Of a stretch of DNA of 64,000 nucleotides, positions 31,765-41,317 are shown one piece after another. The DNA lies in contig NZ_CP032487.1 of NCBI RefSeq assembly GCF_004124235.1, forward strand, positions 3,038,001-3,102,000, in the 5' to 3' direction. Source of the DNA: Yersinia hibernica. GTDB lineage: Bacteria > Pseudomonadota > Gammaproteobacteria > Enterobacterales > Enterobacteriaceae. A program made the translations under genes and the position numbers. Each line of letters begins with the position of its first letter. Position 1 is the stretch's first letter. The notes below the pieces were generated by a model that saw only the letters and a program-made list of their open reading frames with translations, searched no databases and had not been told where the DNA came from.

Positions 31765-32922
31765 ATGAGTGATAACCCATTGCTGGTGCTACGCGAACGC
31801 ATCAGTGCACTAGACTTAAAACTGCTGGCCTTACTGGCAGAGCGGCGTGAATTGGCGGTGGATGTCGCTAAAGCCAAACAACTCCATCACCGCCCAATTC
31901 GTGATAAAGAACGTGAGCGTGATTTGCTGGATGCGCTCATCACGGCCGCCAAACCTTATGATCTCGATGGGTTTTATGTCACCCGCTTGTTCCAACTGAT
32001 TATCGAAGATTCAGTATTAACTCAGCAGGCGCTGCTACAGCATCAATTGAATCAAACGGCTCAGCACTCTGCTCGTATCGCTTTTCTGGGGCCGAAAGGT
32101 TCTTACTCACATTTAGCCGCGCGCCAATACGCGGCGCGCCATTTTGAGCACCTGATTGAATGTGGTTGCCAAAAATTCCAGGATATCTTTACTCAGGTGG
32201 AGACCGGGCAAGCTGATTACGCGGTATTGCCAATAGAGAACACCAGCTCAGGCTCAATTAATGACGTGTATGACTTGCTGCAACACACCAGTTTGTCAAT
32301 TGTCGGGGAAATTACCAATCCGATTGACCATTGCGTGCTAGTCGCCAGCGAAACTGACCTGAGCCAAATACAAACCGTCTACAGCCACCCACAACCTTTC
32401 CAACAATGCAGCCAATTTATTAACCGCTTCCCGCACTGGAAAATTGAGTATTGCGAAAGCACAGCCGCCGCGATGGAGAAAGTGGCGCAGTTGAACTCAC
32501 CAACAGCTGCGGCGCTAGGGAGCGAAGCCGGTGGTGCACTTTATAACCTGCAAGTGTTGGAACACAATCTGGCAAATCAGCAGCAAAATATCACTCGCTT
32601 TATTATTCTTGCCCGTAAAGCCATTGATGTCTCAGATCAAATACCCGCAAAAACCACCTTAATTATGGCGACAGGCCAGCAGTCTGGGGCATTGGTTGAG
32701 GCGCTACTCGTGCTGAGAGAGCACGGGATCATTATGACCAAACTGGAATCACGGCCCATTAATGGCAACCCGTGGGAAGAGATGTTTTATATTGATGTGC
32801 AGGCTAACTTGCGCTCGGACTCCATGCAAAAAGCCTTGGCCGACCTGACGCCGATAACTCGGTCATTAAAAGTATTGGGCTGCTATCCAAGTGAAAACGT
32901 GGTTCCGGTCAATCCCAGCTAA
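31765..32922 (+). CDS. pheA: PheA, chorismate mutase / prephenate dehydratase
   Basis: A 385-residue bifunctional enzyme taking chorismate to phenylpyruvate. Order: AroQ-type chorismate mutase (1-about 95), prephenate dehydratase (about 105-285; [12 protein letters not shown] at the start and the TRF motif in NITRFIIL), and an ACT regulatory domain (about 297-385) with GALVEAL and KLESRP, the Phe-binding residues for feedback inhibition. It follows the pheL attenuator. Confidence 0.96.
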   Translation: MSDNPLLVLRERISALDLKLLALLAERRELAVDVAKAKQLHHRPIRDKERERDLLDALITAAKPYDLDGFYVTRLFQLIIEDSVLTQQALLQHQLNQTAQHSARIAFLGPKGSYSHLAARQYAARHFEHLIECGCQKFQDIFTQVETGQADYAVLPIENTSSGSINDVYDLLQHTSLSIVGEITNPIDHCVLVASETDLSQIQTVYSHPQPFQQCSQFINRFPHWKIEYCESTAAAMEKVAQLNSPTAAALGSEAGGALYNLQVLEHNLANQQQNITRFIILARKAIDVSDQIPAKTTLIMATGQQSGALVEALLVLREHGIIMTKLESRPINGNPWEEMFYIDVQANLRSDSMQKALADLTPITRSLKVLGCYPSENVVPVNPS

Positions 32923-32947
32923 GCCCTCGCCTTATAACCTAAATAGC

Positions 32948-32986
32948 AACAAGTCACCCCGATGCTGTCAGGGTGACTTGTTAAAA
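32948..32986. terminator. Bidirectional terminator between pheA and tyrA
   Basis: AACAAGTCACCC (32948-32959) pairs perfectly with GGGTGACTTGTT (32971-32982). It serves pheA on the plus strand and, read backwards, tyrA on the minus strand. Confidence 0.85.
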
Positions 32987-32996
32987 TCAGGAAAAA

Positions 32997-34118
32997 CTAT
33001 TGGCGGTTGTCGTTGGCTTGCCGCAATAATGAACGGCTTTCGACTAAGAAGCGCTCGGCATAATCACCAAACCAGTGCTCAACTTTTTGGAAACTTTGTA
33101 CAAAGGCTTGTTTATCACTTTGCTCTAGCAAGGTAATCGCCTCGCCAAAACGTTTGTAATAGCGCTTAATCAACGCCAGATTATCTTCCGATGACATAAT
33201 AATGTCGGCGTAAAGTTGCGGATCTTGTGCAAATAGCCGCCCCACCATCGCCAACTCTAGCCGATAAATCGGCGAAGACAGCGCCAGTAATTGCGCTAAC
33301 TGCACATTTTCTTCTGCCAGATGCAATCCGTATGCAAAAGTCGCAAAATGGCGCAGCGCCTGAATAAATGCCATATTTTGGTCATGTTCAACCGCACTGA
33401 TTCGATGTAACCGCGCGCCCCATACCTGCAACTGCTCCAGCAGCCACTGATAAGCTTGTGGGTCACGACCATCGCAATACACTACCACTTGTTTTGCCAG
33501 ACTACCGACATCGGGCCCAAACATAGGGTGTAAACCCACAACCGGCCCTTCATGGGCAGCTAACATCGCCTGCAGCGGTTTATTTTTGACTGAAGCAAGA
33601 TCCAGCAAAATACAATCTGCCGGTAACTTTGGCAGCCGGGTTATCACTTCTTCAGTGATATGAATCGGCACACTGACAATCACCATTCCAGCATCTGCCA
33701 GAATAGATTCAGCTCGCGGCCAATCCTGTTGCTCCAGCGTTTTGACCTGATAGCCTGACAGTGCGAGCATGCGGCTAAATAACTGCCCCATCTGGCCCTG
33801 ACCACCGATAATCACCACCGGACGCAGTTGCGGGCGCAGCGTCTTAAACCCTTTGTCATTCTCGCTGGTATAAGACTCTCGCATTATCCGGCGCAGTACG
33901 TCCTCAATCAAATCGGGCGGCACACCTAGAGCCTCGGCTTCCTGTCGGCGCGAGGCCAACATCGCGGCCTCACGGTCCGGAACATAAATAGGCAAGCCGT
34001 AGCGGCTTTTAACTTCACCTACTTCAGCCACCAGATTCAGGCGTTTAGCCAGCAAATCCAGCAATGCTTTATCGACTTCATCAATTTGATCGCGCAAAGC
34101 GGTCAATTCAGCCACCAT
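32997..34118 (-). CDS. tyrA: TyrA, chorismate mutase / prephenate dehydrogenase
   Basis: A 373-residue bifunctional enzyme for 4-hydroxyphenylpyruvate synthesis. It has AroQ chorismate mutase at residues 1-about 90 and an NAD-dependent prephenate dehydrogenase from about 98 with the Rossmann motif [11 protein letters not shown]. The stretch [20 protein letters not shown] holds conserved substrate residues. It starts two bases after the aroF stop, as in the E. coli aroF-tyrA operon, so TyrR control of aroF should cover it. Confidence 0.96.
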   Translation of the reverse strand: MVAELTALRDQIDEVDKALLDLLAKRLNLVAEVGEVKSRYGLPIYVPDREAAMLASRRQEAEALGVPPDLIEDVLRRIMRESYTSENDKGFKTLRPQLRPVVIIGGQGQMGQLFSRMLALSGYQVKTLEQQDWPRAESILADAGMVIVSVPIHITEEVITRLPKLPADCILLDLASVKNKPLQAMLAAHEGPVVGLHPMFGPDVGSLAKQVVVYCDGRDPQAYQWLLEQLQVWGARLHRISAVEHDQNMAFIQALRHFATFAYGLHLAEENVQLAQLLALSSPIYRLELAMVGRLFAQDPQLYADIIMSSEDNLALIKRYYKRFGEAITLLEQSDKQAFVQSFQKVEHWFGDYAERFLVESRSLLRQANDNRQ

Positions 34119-34120
34119 AC

Positions 34121-35206
34121 TTACTTTTCCTCTGCAGTCCGGGCCGCCAGCGCTGAACGTAATTCCTGGTGCATAGCACGTAATAAGGTTTCAGTACTTT
34201 CCCAATCAATACAAGCATCAGTGACTGAAACACCATAGCGCATATCAGTACGTGGTTGCTCAGATGATTGATTACCTTCATAGATGTTACTTTCCAGCAT
34301 CACACCAGTGATAGAACGATTGCCAGCCTTGATCTGTTCAACCACAGATTCAGCGACCGCAGTCTGACGACGGTAGTCTTTATTCGAATTACCATGGCTG
34401 CAATCTATCATTAAGGATGGAATGAGTCCCGCATCCTGCATCTGTTTTTCACACTGAGCAACATCTTGTGCGCTGTAGTTAGGCGTTTTACCGCCGCGCA
34501 AAATCACATGACCGTGTGGATTCCCCTGGGTTTGCAGTAAGCAAACTTGGCCTGACTGGTTAATCCCCATGAAACGATGTGGCATAGCAGCCGCACGCAT
34601 CGCATTGATTGCTGTACCTAAACTACCGTCAGTACCATTTTTAAATCCAACGGGCATAGACAAACCTGAAGCCATTTCGCGGTGAGTTTGTGATTCCGTC
34701 GTACGCGCACCAATGGCCGACCAACTGAATAAATCACCCAAGTATTGCGGACTGTTTGGGTCCAAAGCTTCCGTCGCCAACGGTAGCCCCATGCCCACTA
34801 AGTCCAGCAATAATTGACGAGCAATATGTAATCCTCTTTCCACATCAAAAGAGCCATCCATTGCCGGGTCATTGATCAGGCCTTTCCAACCAACAGTAGT
34901 TCTCGGCTTTTCAAAATAGACACGCATAACGATATACAGGCTGTCACTCAATTGTGCAGAAAGAGTTTTCAAACGACGCGCATAATCCAGAGCAGCATCC
35001 ACATCGTGGATAGAACATGGGCCACAGACCACCAGCAAGCGTGGGTCTCGCCCCTGAACAATATCAGCAATAGTTTTGCGGGCGGTTTCAATCGCATACT
35101 GATCATTGTTGCTCAATGGAAACTGTTTTTTCAGTTCTTCCGGTGTTATCAGTATTTGTTCAGCACTGATATGGACATTATTGAGCGCATCTTTTTGCAT
35201 GATCAT
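34121..35206 (-). CDS. aroF: AroF, tyrosine-sensitive DAHP synthase
   Basis: A 361-residue class I DAHP synthase, first step of the shikimate pathway (PEP + erythrose 4-phosphate). Motifs: [56 protein letters not shown] start it at the ATG at 35206 ([12 protein letters not shown]), which has ACAGG at the right spacing. The ATG at 35239 has no ribosome site and lies close to the inferred transcription start; the E. coli start corresponds to 35200. Identity as the Tyr-sensitive form rests on operon structure with tyrA and the TyrR boxes. Confidence 0.95.
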   Translation of the reverse strand: MIMQKDALNNVHISAEQILITPEELKKQFPLSNNDQYAIETARKTIADIVQGRDPRLLVVCGPCSIHDVDAALDYARRLKTLSAQLSDSLYIVMRVYFEKPRTTVGWKGLINDPAMDGSFDVERGLHIARQLLLDLVGMGLPLATEALDPNSPQYLGDLFSWSAIGARTTESQTHREMASGLSMPVGFKNGTDGSLGTAINAMRAAAMPHRFMGINQSGQVCLLQTQGNPHGHVILRGGKTPNYSAQDVAQCEKQMQDAGLIPSLMIDCSHGNSNKDYRRQTAVAESVVEQIKAGNRSITGVMLESNIYEGNQSSEQPRTDMRYGVSVTDACIDWESTETLLRAMHQELRSALAARTAEEK

Positions 35207-35280
35207 ATTCTTTACCTGTCTCTGTTTAGCGGATGTCATTTAGCGTGTTTATCGTTTGAGGTCTCCACAATACCATGACG

Positions 35281-35320
35281 TGTAAACTTTTCAATCCATA
35301 TGTGTAAATAAAAAATTACC
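35281..35320 (-). promoter_or_regulatory. TyrR-like boxes and promoter of aroF
   Basis: Two TGTAAA-type half-boxes occur at 35281-35298 and 35303-35320; the second, TGTAAA-N6-ATTACC, is closer to the TyrR consensus TGTAAA-N6-TTTACA. On the minus strand TTGAAA, 16 bases, TATTGT (the -10 ending near 35268) forms a promoter that the boxes overlap, consistent with tyrosine-dependent repression. Confidence 0.6.
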
Positions 35321-35434
35321 AGTCAATTCACCCGCGTATTTCTGTCTGACTTTTGCAGTCAGTCGCAGTTTCTGCAGATGCCCCCAACCTCTCGTGGAGA
35401 CCATGATAAAATGCGGAAAATTTGTGGAGGCCGT

Positions 35435-36151
35435 ATGTTAAGAGTCATCATCGTCGACGATGAGCAACCTGCGCGTGAAGATTTGCGCGAAAGATTAAGT
35501 GAAGAACATGACATAGAAATCATCGCCGAATGCAGCAACTCGCTGGAAGCCATCCCCGCTATCCAGCGCCTACAGCCCGATGTAATATTTCTCGACATCC
35601 AAATGCCGAGAATTAATGGCCTGGAATTAGCTTCAATGCTGAATCCGGAAAGTATGCCGCATATCGTGTTTGTCACCGCTTACGATGAATATGCAATCCG
35701 GGCCTTTGAAGAGCATGCCTTTGACTATCTGTTAAAACCACTCGACCATCAACGCTTAGCAAAAACACTAATACGCTTAAGAAGAGGCTGTGGTGTAAAT
35801 AATAATTTACATAAAATAACGAAACCGATGCTGCGCCATATCCCCTGCTCGGGCCACAATCGGATTTTCTTACTGAAAATTGAGGAAGTCGAGTATCTCA
35901 GTTCTGAGCTAAGTGGTGTGCATGTTGTCGGAACCGTACAATCAGGCTATACCCAGTTATCACTCAAAACTCTGGAGGAAAAAACTCCTTTTGTCCGCTG
36001 CCACCGACAGTATATGGTCAATACTGAACAGTTGGGTGAGATACAGCTTATGGATAATGGCTCTGCTGAAGTCATTACTCGCAGTGGTAAACATATCCCC
36101 GTGAGCCGCCGCTACTTAAAACCTCTAAAAGAGAAATTAGGCATTAACTGA
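35435..36151 (+). CDS. btsR: BtsR (YehT)-like LytTR response regulator
   Basis: A 238-residue response regulator: receiver domain 1-about 120 with acidic residues D8/D9 and phospho-acceptor D54 (FLDIQMPR), then a LytTR DNA-binding domain (about 135-238). It aligns throughout with E. coli BtsR, including SGVHVVG and RCHRQYMVN near the C-terminus. E. coli BtsR works with the kinase BtsS and switches on the pyruvate importer gene btsT. No kinase gene is adjacent here; the next gene is dcuB. Start ATG 35435 with TGGAGG upstream. Confidence 0.85.
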   Translation: MLRVIIVDDEQPAREDLRERLSEEHDIEIIAECSNSLEAIPAIQRLQPDVIFLDIQMPRINGLELASMLNPESMPHIVFVTAYDEYAIRAFEEHAFDYLLKPLDHQRLAKTLIRLRRGCGVNNNLHKITKPMLRHIPCSGHNRIFLLKIEEVEYLSSELSGVHVVGTVQSGYTQLSLKTLEEKTPFVRCHRQYMVNTEQLGEIQLMDNGSAEVITRSGKHIPVSRRYLKPLKEKLGIN

Positions 36152-36543
36152 ATGATGCAGCAAGGTTGATATATTGCTCCGCTAAGTGACGATATTGTTG
36201 ATTATTCTGATGAGCACACCAAATTAAATATTAATAAAAGTAACCAGTGATTCATTAATCAAAAACAATACTAATACATTAAATTCACAATTAAACTATG
36301 AATTCTAAAATACCGATGTAATTCCACTTTAATTAATTAGAAAAGTCCAAGCTGATATAAAAATAGAGGCAGATCTCAGATTTAATTAGTTACATAACTG
36401 AACAATATAGCCTTGATATTAGCAAGGTTTTAATCAATGCAGTTTAGGCTCTGATAAATAAAAACCAATAAGAGCTCTGTTCATTGCTTAAAAACAGCCA
36501 ATATCCAACCGAATTTTATTCATGTTGGAAGCAAGGTAACATT
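36152..36543 (+). other. Long AT-rich gap before dcuB
   Basis: 392 bases with no coding signal. A short inverted repeat CCTTG-N7-CAAGG occurs at about 36413-36429. I looked for FNR, CRP and BtsR-type repeats and found only poor matches. It probably holds the dcuB promoter. Confidence 0.4.
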
Positions 36544-37887
36544 ATGATAACACTTCAATTTATAATTATAATTCTCTGCCTGTTGGTCGGCACCCGCTAT
36601 GGTGGCATGGGTCTGGGGTTAATAAGTGGTATTGGTTTATTTATCCTCACCTTTATCTTTGGTCTCGAACCAGGAAAACCGCCTGTTGATGTAATGCTGA
36701 CAATATTAGCCGTTATTGGTTGTGCTGCTGTATTACAAACTGCCGGTGGGTTAAATGTCATGATGCAATTCGCTGAGCGATTATTACGGCGACACCCTCA
36801 GCATATTACGCTACTGGCACCTTTCACCACCTGGTCATTGACCTTTCTATGTGGCACCGGGCATGTTGTTTACACCATGTTCCCTATTATTTCCGATATT
36901 GCCATTAAAAAAGGTATCCGCCCCGAACGGCCAATGGCGGTGGCCTCTGTTGCTTCACAAATGGCAATTACGGCGTCCCCTGTGTCGGTCGCGGTGGTGT
37001 CATTAGTATCCATTATTGGTGCCAATCACGGTATAGGTCAGGCTTATAGTATTCTGGAGATTCTGGCGATATCTGTTCCGGCTTCTTTAGTCGGGGTGCT
37101 GATGGCCGCATTATGGAGCTTACGCCGTGGTAAAGATCTGGATAAAGACCCTGATTTCCAACAAAGAATCAAAGATCCTGAGCAACGCGACTTTATCTAT
37201 GGCTCAACCGATACCTTGTTAAATCAGGTTTTCCCGAAACAAGCTTATTGGTCAACCTGGATATTCTTCGCCGCTATCGCGCTGGTGGTATTATTGGGTG
37301 CATTTGCCGACCTGCGCCCTGCTTTCGAAGTTAAAGGAAAAATGCAGTCATTATCAATGAACCTAGTTATTCAGATGATGATGCTAATTGCCGGTGCAGT
37401 CATTCTTATTGGTTGTAAAGTTAAACCCAGCGATATTTCTAACGGCGCCGTATTCAAAGCTGGCATGGTTGCCATCTTCTCCGTATTCGGTGTGGCCTGG
37501 ATGAGTGATACCTTCTTCCAAGCCCACATGGGTGATTTGAAATTGGTATTGGAAGATGTGGTAAAAGGCCATCCGTGGACCTATGCCATTGTGCTGTTTT
37601 TAGTATCGAAACTGGTTAATAGCCAAGCCGCAGCGCTGACCGCCATTGCGCCAATGGGATTACAGTTGGGTGTTGACCCGAAAATGCTGATTGCATTCTT
37701 CCCTGCCGCTTATGGCTATTTTGTGCTGCCAACCTATCCCAGTGACCTTGCTTGTATCGGTTTTGACCGCTCCGGTACTACCAAGATTGGTAAATTTATT
37801 ATTAACCACAGCTTTATTATTCCAGGGCTGATTGGTGTTATCTGTTCGTGCATCACCGGTTACCTGCTGGTGACGACTTTTATGTAA
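36544..37887 (+). CDS. dcuB: DcuB-like anaerobic C4-dicarboxylate transporter
   Basis: A 447-residue, about 12-segment membrane protein of the DcuA/DcuB family, similar along its whole length to E. coli DcuB (446): PGKPPVDVML, LCGTGHVVYT, RPERPMA, ASPVSVAVVSLV, YPSDLA, FDRSGTT. It exchanges fumarate, malate or aspartate for succinate during fumarate respiration. I start it at 36544 (AAGGT upstream); an in-frame start at 36484 lacks support. DcuB over DcuA is my preference by sequence feel, not proven. A strong terminator follows. Confidence 0.82.
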   Translation: MITLQFIIIILCLLVGTRYGGMGLGLISGIGLFILTFIFGLEPGKPPVDVMLTILAVIGCAAVLQTAGGLNVMMQFAERLLRRHPQHITLLAPFTTWSLTFLCGTGHVVYTMFPIISDIAIKKGIRPERPMAVASVASQMAITASPVSVAVVSLVSIIGANHGIGQAYSILEILAISVPASLVGVLMAALWSLRRGKDLDKDPDFQQRIKDPEQRDFIYGSTDTLLNQVFPKQAYWSTWIFFAAIALVVLLGAFADLRPAFEVKGKMQSLSMNLVIQMMMLIAGAVILIGCKVKPSDISNGAVFKAGMVAIFSVFGVAWMSDTFFQAHMGDLKLVLEDVVKGHPWTYAIVLFLVSKLVNSQAAALTAIAPMGLQLGVDPKMLIAFFPAAYGYFVLPTYPSDLACIGFDRSGTTKIGKFIINHSFIIPGLIGVICSCITGYLLVTTFM

Positions 37888-37895
37888 TTAAAACC

Positions 37896-37932
37896 AAGAG
37901 CCAGAACCCTTCTGGCTCTTATCATTTTTTGC
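37896..37932 (+). terminator. Terminator of dcuB
   Basis: AAGAGCCAGAA (37896-37906), loop CCC, TTCTGGCTCTT (37910-37920), then ATCATTTTTT. Confidence 0.85.
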
Positions 37933-38111
37933 TGTTCGCCAGCATTCAAATACCGCTTTTTTATTTATGACATTTTAAGAATCAACTCATCAAAAAATCT
38001 CTCTTATTATAATTAATTATTCAATCTGAAATATCTTGTGAGTAAGTGGGAGAGCAACTGCTACAATGCGTGCCGCATCACAAAACCCCCCCTTTTCACC
38101 ATGGACCTATT

Positions 38112-38879
38112 ATGTTTTCTTTGCGTCATACCAGGGCGTTGCCATTTTATATCAGCACACTCGCTTTATCCTTAATCAGCACCTCAGCGCTTGCTGACGC
38201 GACTGTTTTTACTGCCTTAGACGATCCAGCCACAGCCAAAAAGAGCTTCGATGGTACCGTTGAAGCAGGTTATACTGCGCAATCAGGCAACACGACCAAC
38301 TCAACCTTGACCGCTAACTCAACACTAACCTGGTTTCAGCCTAACACGGCGTATAGTTTGTGGGGAGCGGCCCGGAATACCAGTTCTAACAATCAGCGCT
38401 CTTCTGAACGTTACCAGCTAGGCGGCCGTACGCGCTATAATCTGACGGATCGAAACTATCTGTTTGGGCAAGCCAGTTGGTTGAATGACCGCTATAACGG
38501 TTTTGATTCCCGCTCTGTTCTGACCACCGGTTATGGTCGCCAGATTATGACCACGCCATTGCACAATCTGCGGGTGGAATTTGGTCCGGGTGTTCGCCAT
38601 GATGAGTTTTATGAAGGCGGCCGTGCCACCAAAGCATTAGCCTATGCCGGTGGGAACTATACCTATCAGTTAACTGATAACACCGTCTTCAGCGAGGGTG
38701 TTTCAGCACTGGCAAACGAAGAAACCACCTTGAACTCAGAAACAGCATTGAACGTAGCTATCAATAAAAGTTTCGCATTGCGTTTAGCCTATGTAATGAC
38801 CTATAACACCAAGCCACCGGCCAGCGCACCAAAAAATACAGATACCACAACATCAGTGACTCTGGTTTACGGCCTGTAA
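38112..38879 (+). CDS. ydiY: YdiY-like outer-membrane protein (DUF481)
   Basis: A 255-residue exported protein with a signal peptide (cleavage near ALA-DATVF, about residue 29) and an aromatic, alternating-residue body that looks like a beta-barrel ending in a hydrophobic VTLVYGL strand. It matches E. coli YdiY along its length (TVFTALDDPATAKK, GYTAQSGNT, NLTDRNYLFGQASW, ALNVAIN). The family (DUF481) has no established function; some members respond to acid or salt. Start chosen at ATG 38112 because it gives a normal signal peptide. Confidence 0.8.
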   Translation: MFSLRHTRALPFYISTLALSLISTSALADATVFTALDDPATAKKSFDGTVEAGYTAQSGNTTNSTLTANSTLTWFQPNTAYSLWGAARNTSSNNQRSSERYQLGGRTRYNLTDRNYLFGQASWLNDRYNGFDSRSVLTTGYGRQIMTTPLHNLRVEFGPGVRHDEFYEGGRATKALAYAGGNYTYQLTDNTVFSEGVSALANEETTLNSETALNVAINKSFALRLAYVMTYNTKPPASAPKNTDTTTSVTLVYGL

Positions 38880-38892
38880 TATCGCGTCTTTT

Positions 38893-38915
38893 TAGCGTGG
38901 TGCCATGCCACGCTA
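38893..38915 (+). terminator. Hairpin after ydiY-like gene
   Basis: TAGCGTGG (38893-38900) pairs with CCACGCTA (38908-38915), but only CTTCC follows, so it may stabilise the mRNA end rather than terminate. Confidence 0.4.
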
Positions 38916-38987
38916 CTTCCTGCCAGTTCCTTATTCACTCCCATGAACTCTTTAGCAACATACCCTTCACGCCGTGCAAATTCTCAT

Positions 38988-39016
38988 AAAAAAGGGGTCA
39001 GCACCCGGCTGACCCC
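38988..39016 (-). terminator. Terminator of the rpsP-rimM-trmD-rplS operon
   Basis: Minus strand GGGGTCAGC (39008-39016), loop CGGGT, GCTGACCCC (38994-39002), then TTTTTT (38988-38993). Confidence 0.9.
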
Positions 39017-39056
39017 TTGATAACTATTAACTTTTGGATGAAGCCTGAGCTGTACC

Positions 39057-39428
<372 letters not shown>

Positions 39429-39492
39429 CTAGGTAAACTGATATATCAGGAAATTGGCACGCGGCGCAATGTTCCTTTCATAGTTCTGTTGC

Positions 39493-40233
39493 TCAGGGCT
39501 TGTGTTCCCGTTGGAACTCAGCCAGCAACACCATTTGCTCGTCAGTCAGAGCTAGGCTTTCTAGAAGTTCAGGTCTTCTAAGCCAGGTACGGCCCAGCGA
39601 CTGCTTTAAGCGCCAGCGACGAATCTCGGCATGGTTGCCCGACAGTAATACTGGCGGAACCTCCATCCCTTCCAACACCTCAGGACGAGTGTAGTGTGGG
39701 CAATCCAGCAATCCATCAACAAAGGAATCTTCCTCCGCTGAAGCCTGATGACCCAGCACGCCCGGGATAAAGCGGGAGACTGAATCTATCAGAGTCATTG
39801 CCGGCAACTCACCACCGCTGAGAACGTAATCACCAATTGACCATTCTTCATCAATTTCGGTTTTGATTACGCGCTCATCAACCCCTTCGTACCGGCCACA
39901 CACCAGAATCATCTTCTGGTTGGTCGCCAGCTCGCAAACCCCCTGTTGGTCCAGTTTGCGCCCTTGAGGTGACAGATAAATCACCTTTGCTCCCTCGCCT
40001 GCCGCTGCTTTTGCTGCATGAATGGCTTCCCTTAGCGGTTGCACCATCATCAGCATTCCCGGGCCACCACCATATGGGCGGTCATCCACGGTACGATGCC
40101 GATCGTAGGTGAAGTCACGCGGACTCCAACACTGCACGCTCAGCAGGCCATTTTTTACTGCCCGGCCAGTTACCCCGTAATCGGTTATCGCGCGGAACAT
40201 CTCGGGAAACAGGCTAATAACACCGATCCACAT
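39493..40233 (-). CDS. trmD: TrmD, tRNA (guanine-N1)-methyltransferase
   Basis: A 246-residue SPOUT methyltransferase making m1G37 in tRNAs to prevent frameshifting. The trefoil knot motifs [20 protein letters not shown] and [11 protein letters not shown] are intact. Start [13 protein letters not shown], fixed by identity to E. coli at 40233; a longer in-frame extension is rejected. It is 38 bases after rimM. Confidence 0.96.
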   Translation of the reverse strand: MWIGVISLFPEMFRAITDYGVTGRAVKNGLLSVQCWSPRDFTYDRHRTVDDRPYGGGPGMLMMVQPLREAIHAAKAAAGEGAKVIYLSPQGRKLDQQGVCELATNQKMILVCGRYEGVDERVIKTEIDEEWSIGDYVLSGGELPAMTLIDSVSRFIPGVLGHQASAEEDSFVDGLLDCPHYTRPEVLEGMEVPPVLLSGNHAEIRRWRLKQSLGRTWLRRPELLESLALTDEQMVLLAEFQREHKP

Positions 40234-40271
40234 TGTTTTGTTCCACTCACTTTTGCCGTTTAATTCGGAGG

Positions 40272-40820
40272 TCAAAAACCAGGATCCCAATCTACTTCAA
40301 CACGTTGAGCAGAGAGATCGACATTCTTGATAACCTGCCCATGAAGAAACGGGACCAACCGCTCCTTCATACCGAATGCATCTTTCAGGTTTGCTTTCAC
40401 TACCATCACATCATTAGAACCGGTTTCCATCATATCGATGATTTTGCCCAATTCGTAACCGGTGGTGGTTACTACCTGACAGCCCATAAGGTCTTTCCAG
40501 TAGTAATCATCTTCTTCCAGCTCTGGTAGTTGTTTGGAATCGACGATAATCTCGCAATTAGTCAGTAGATTCGCAGCATCCCGATCATCAACACCTTTTA
40601 CCTTAATGATCAGATCCTGACTGTGGCGCTTCCAGTCTTCCAACTCGACATGCTGCCACTTACCACCCTGCTGGATAAACCACGGCTGGTAATCAAAAAT
40701 GCTTTCGGCGTTCTCGGTGGATGAAAATACTCTGAGCCAACCGCGAATGCCGTAAGTTGAACCCATTTTACCGAGAACAATCGGCTGTTCGGGAACACTT
40801 GGATTGAGTTGCTTGCTCAT
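40272..40820 (-). CDS. rimM: RimM, 16S rRNA maturation factor
   Basis: A 182-residue protein with an N-terminal beta-barrel and a C-terminal PRC-barrel domain. It binds S19 and helps mature the 30S head. It starts MSKQLNPS at 40820, 21 bases after rpsP. Conserved KGVDDRDAA and DLMGCQV. Confidence 0.95.
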   Translation of the reverse strand: MSKQLNPSVPEQPIVLGKMGSTYGIRGWLRVFSSTENAESIFDYQPWFIQQGGKWQHVELEDWKRHSQDLIIKVKGVDDRDAANLLTNCEIIVDSKQLPELEEDDYYWKDLMGCQVVTTTGYELGKIIDMMETGSNDVMVVKANLKDAFGMKERLVPFLHGQVIKNVDLSAQRVEVDWDPGF

Positions 40821-40841
40821 AATAACCACCACCGCGACAGA

Positions 40842-41090
40842 TTAAGCTGCTTTCTTAGCGTCTTTGATCAGCGCAGATACGCGATCAGAAACAGTTGCAC
40901 CCAGACCAACCCAATGTTCGATGCGGTCTAGATCCAAACGCAGAGCTTCAGCCTGACCAGATGCGATCGGGTTAAAGAAGCCTACACGTTCGATGAAACG
41001 GCCGTCACGAGCATTACGGCTGTCGGTCACTACTACTTGATAGAACGGACGCTTTTTAGCGCCGCCACGAGCCAAACGAATTGTTACCAT
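40842..41090 (-). CDS. rpsP: Ribosomal protein bS16
   Basis: An 82-residue 30S assembly protein; [18 protein letters not shown] is the universal start. GAGG lies eight bases before the ATG. First gene of the operon, with its own promoter and a hairpin in its leader. Confidence 0.97.
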   Translation of the reverse strand: MVTIRLARGGAKKRPFYQVVVTDSRNARDGRFIERVGFFNPIASGQAEALRLDLDRIEHWVGLGATVSDRVSALIKDAKKAA

Positions 41091-41113
41091 AACATCCTCT
41101 TTAGTTAATAAAA

Positions 41114-41147
41114 CAACTGAACCCCATCGGGGAACGGGGTTCAGTTG
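41114..41147 (-). promoter_or_regulatory. Hairpin with U-tract in the rpsP leader (possible attenuator)
   Basis: CAACTGAACCCC (41114-41125) pairs perfectly with GGGGTTCAGTTG (41136-41147), a 12-bp stem. On the minus strand it is followed by TTTTATTAAC, 24 bases before the rpsP ATG. Confidence 0.6.
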
Positions 41148-41166
41148 CAATATAAAAAGCCCGAAA

Positions 41167-41194
41167 ATTTTACTCATTTTGGCGCAAAAAGCAA
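41167..41194 (-). promoter_or_regulatory. Putative rpsP operon promoter
   Basis: Minus strand TTGCTT (41189-41194), 16 bases, TAAAAT (41167-41172). It would start the RNA near 41160, just upstream of the leader hairpin. Confidence 0.55.
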
Positions 41195-41279
41195 TCTAAA
41201 GCGTAGATTCCTATGCGCTAGTTTTGTAATAAGCATAATTTTCTTCGTTTTCCGCTGTTTTCAGCGGGAAATCTTTATT

Positions 41280-41313
41280 CATCTCACGCCAGTTAAGATA
41301 ATTGCGTGAGATG
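41280..41313 (-). terminator. Hairpin after ffh
   Basis: CATCTCACGC (41280-41289) and GCGTGAGATG (41304-41313) form a perfect 10-bp stem beginning four bases after the ffh stop. A second small hairpin, CCGCTG/CAGCGG, lies at about 41252-41272. Neither has a strong U-run. Confidence 0.5.
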
Positions 41314-41317
41314 ACAT

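Noticed and set aside
35206..35239. Longer N-terminus for AroF starting at 35239
   Set aside because: No ribosome site, and the start would be very near the inferred transcription start; the ATG at 35206 is better.
36152..36543. FNR, CRP or BtsR operator before dcuB
   Set aside because: Best candidates (GTGATTCATTAATCAA, ACCAGTGA) miss key positions or spacing; not reported as sites.
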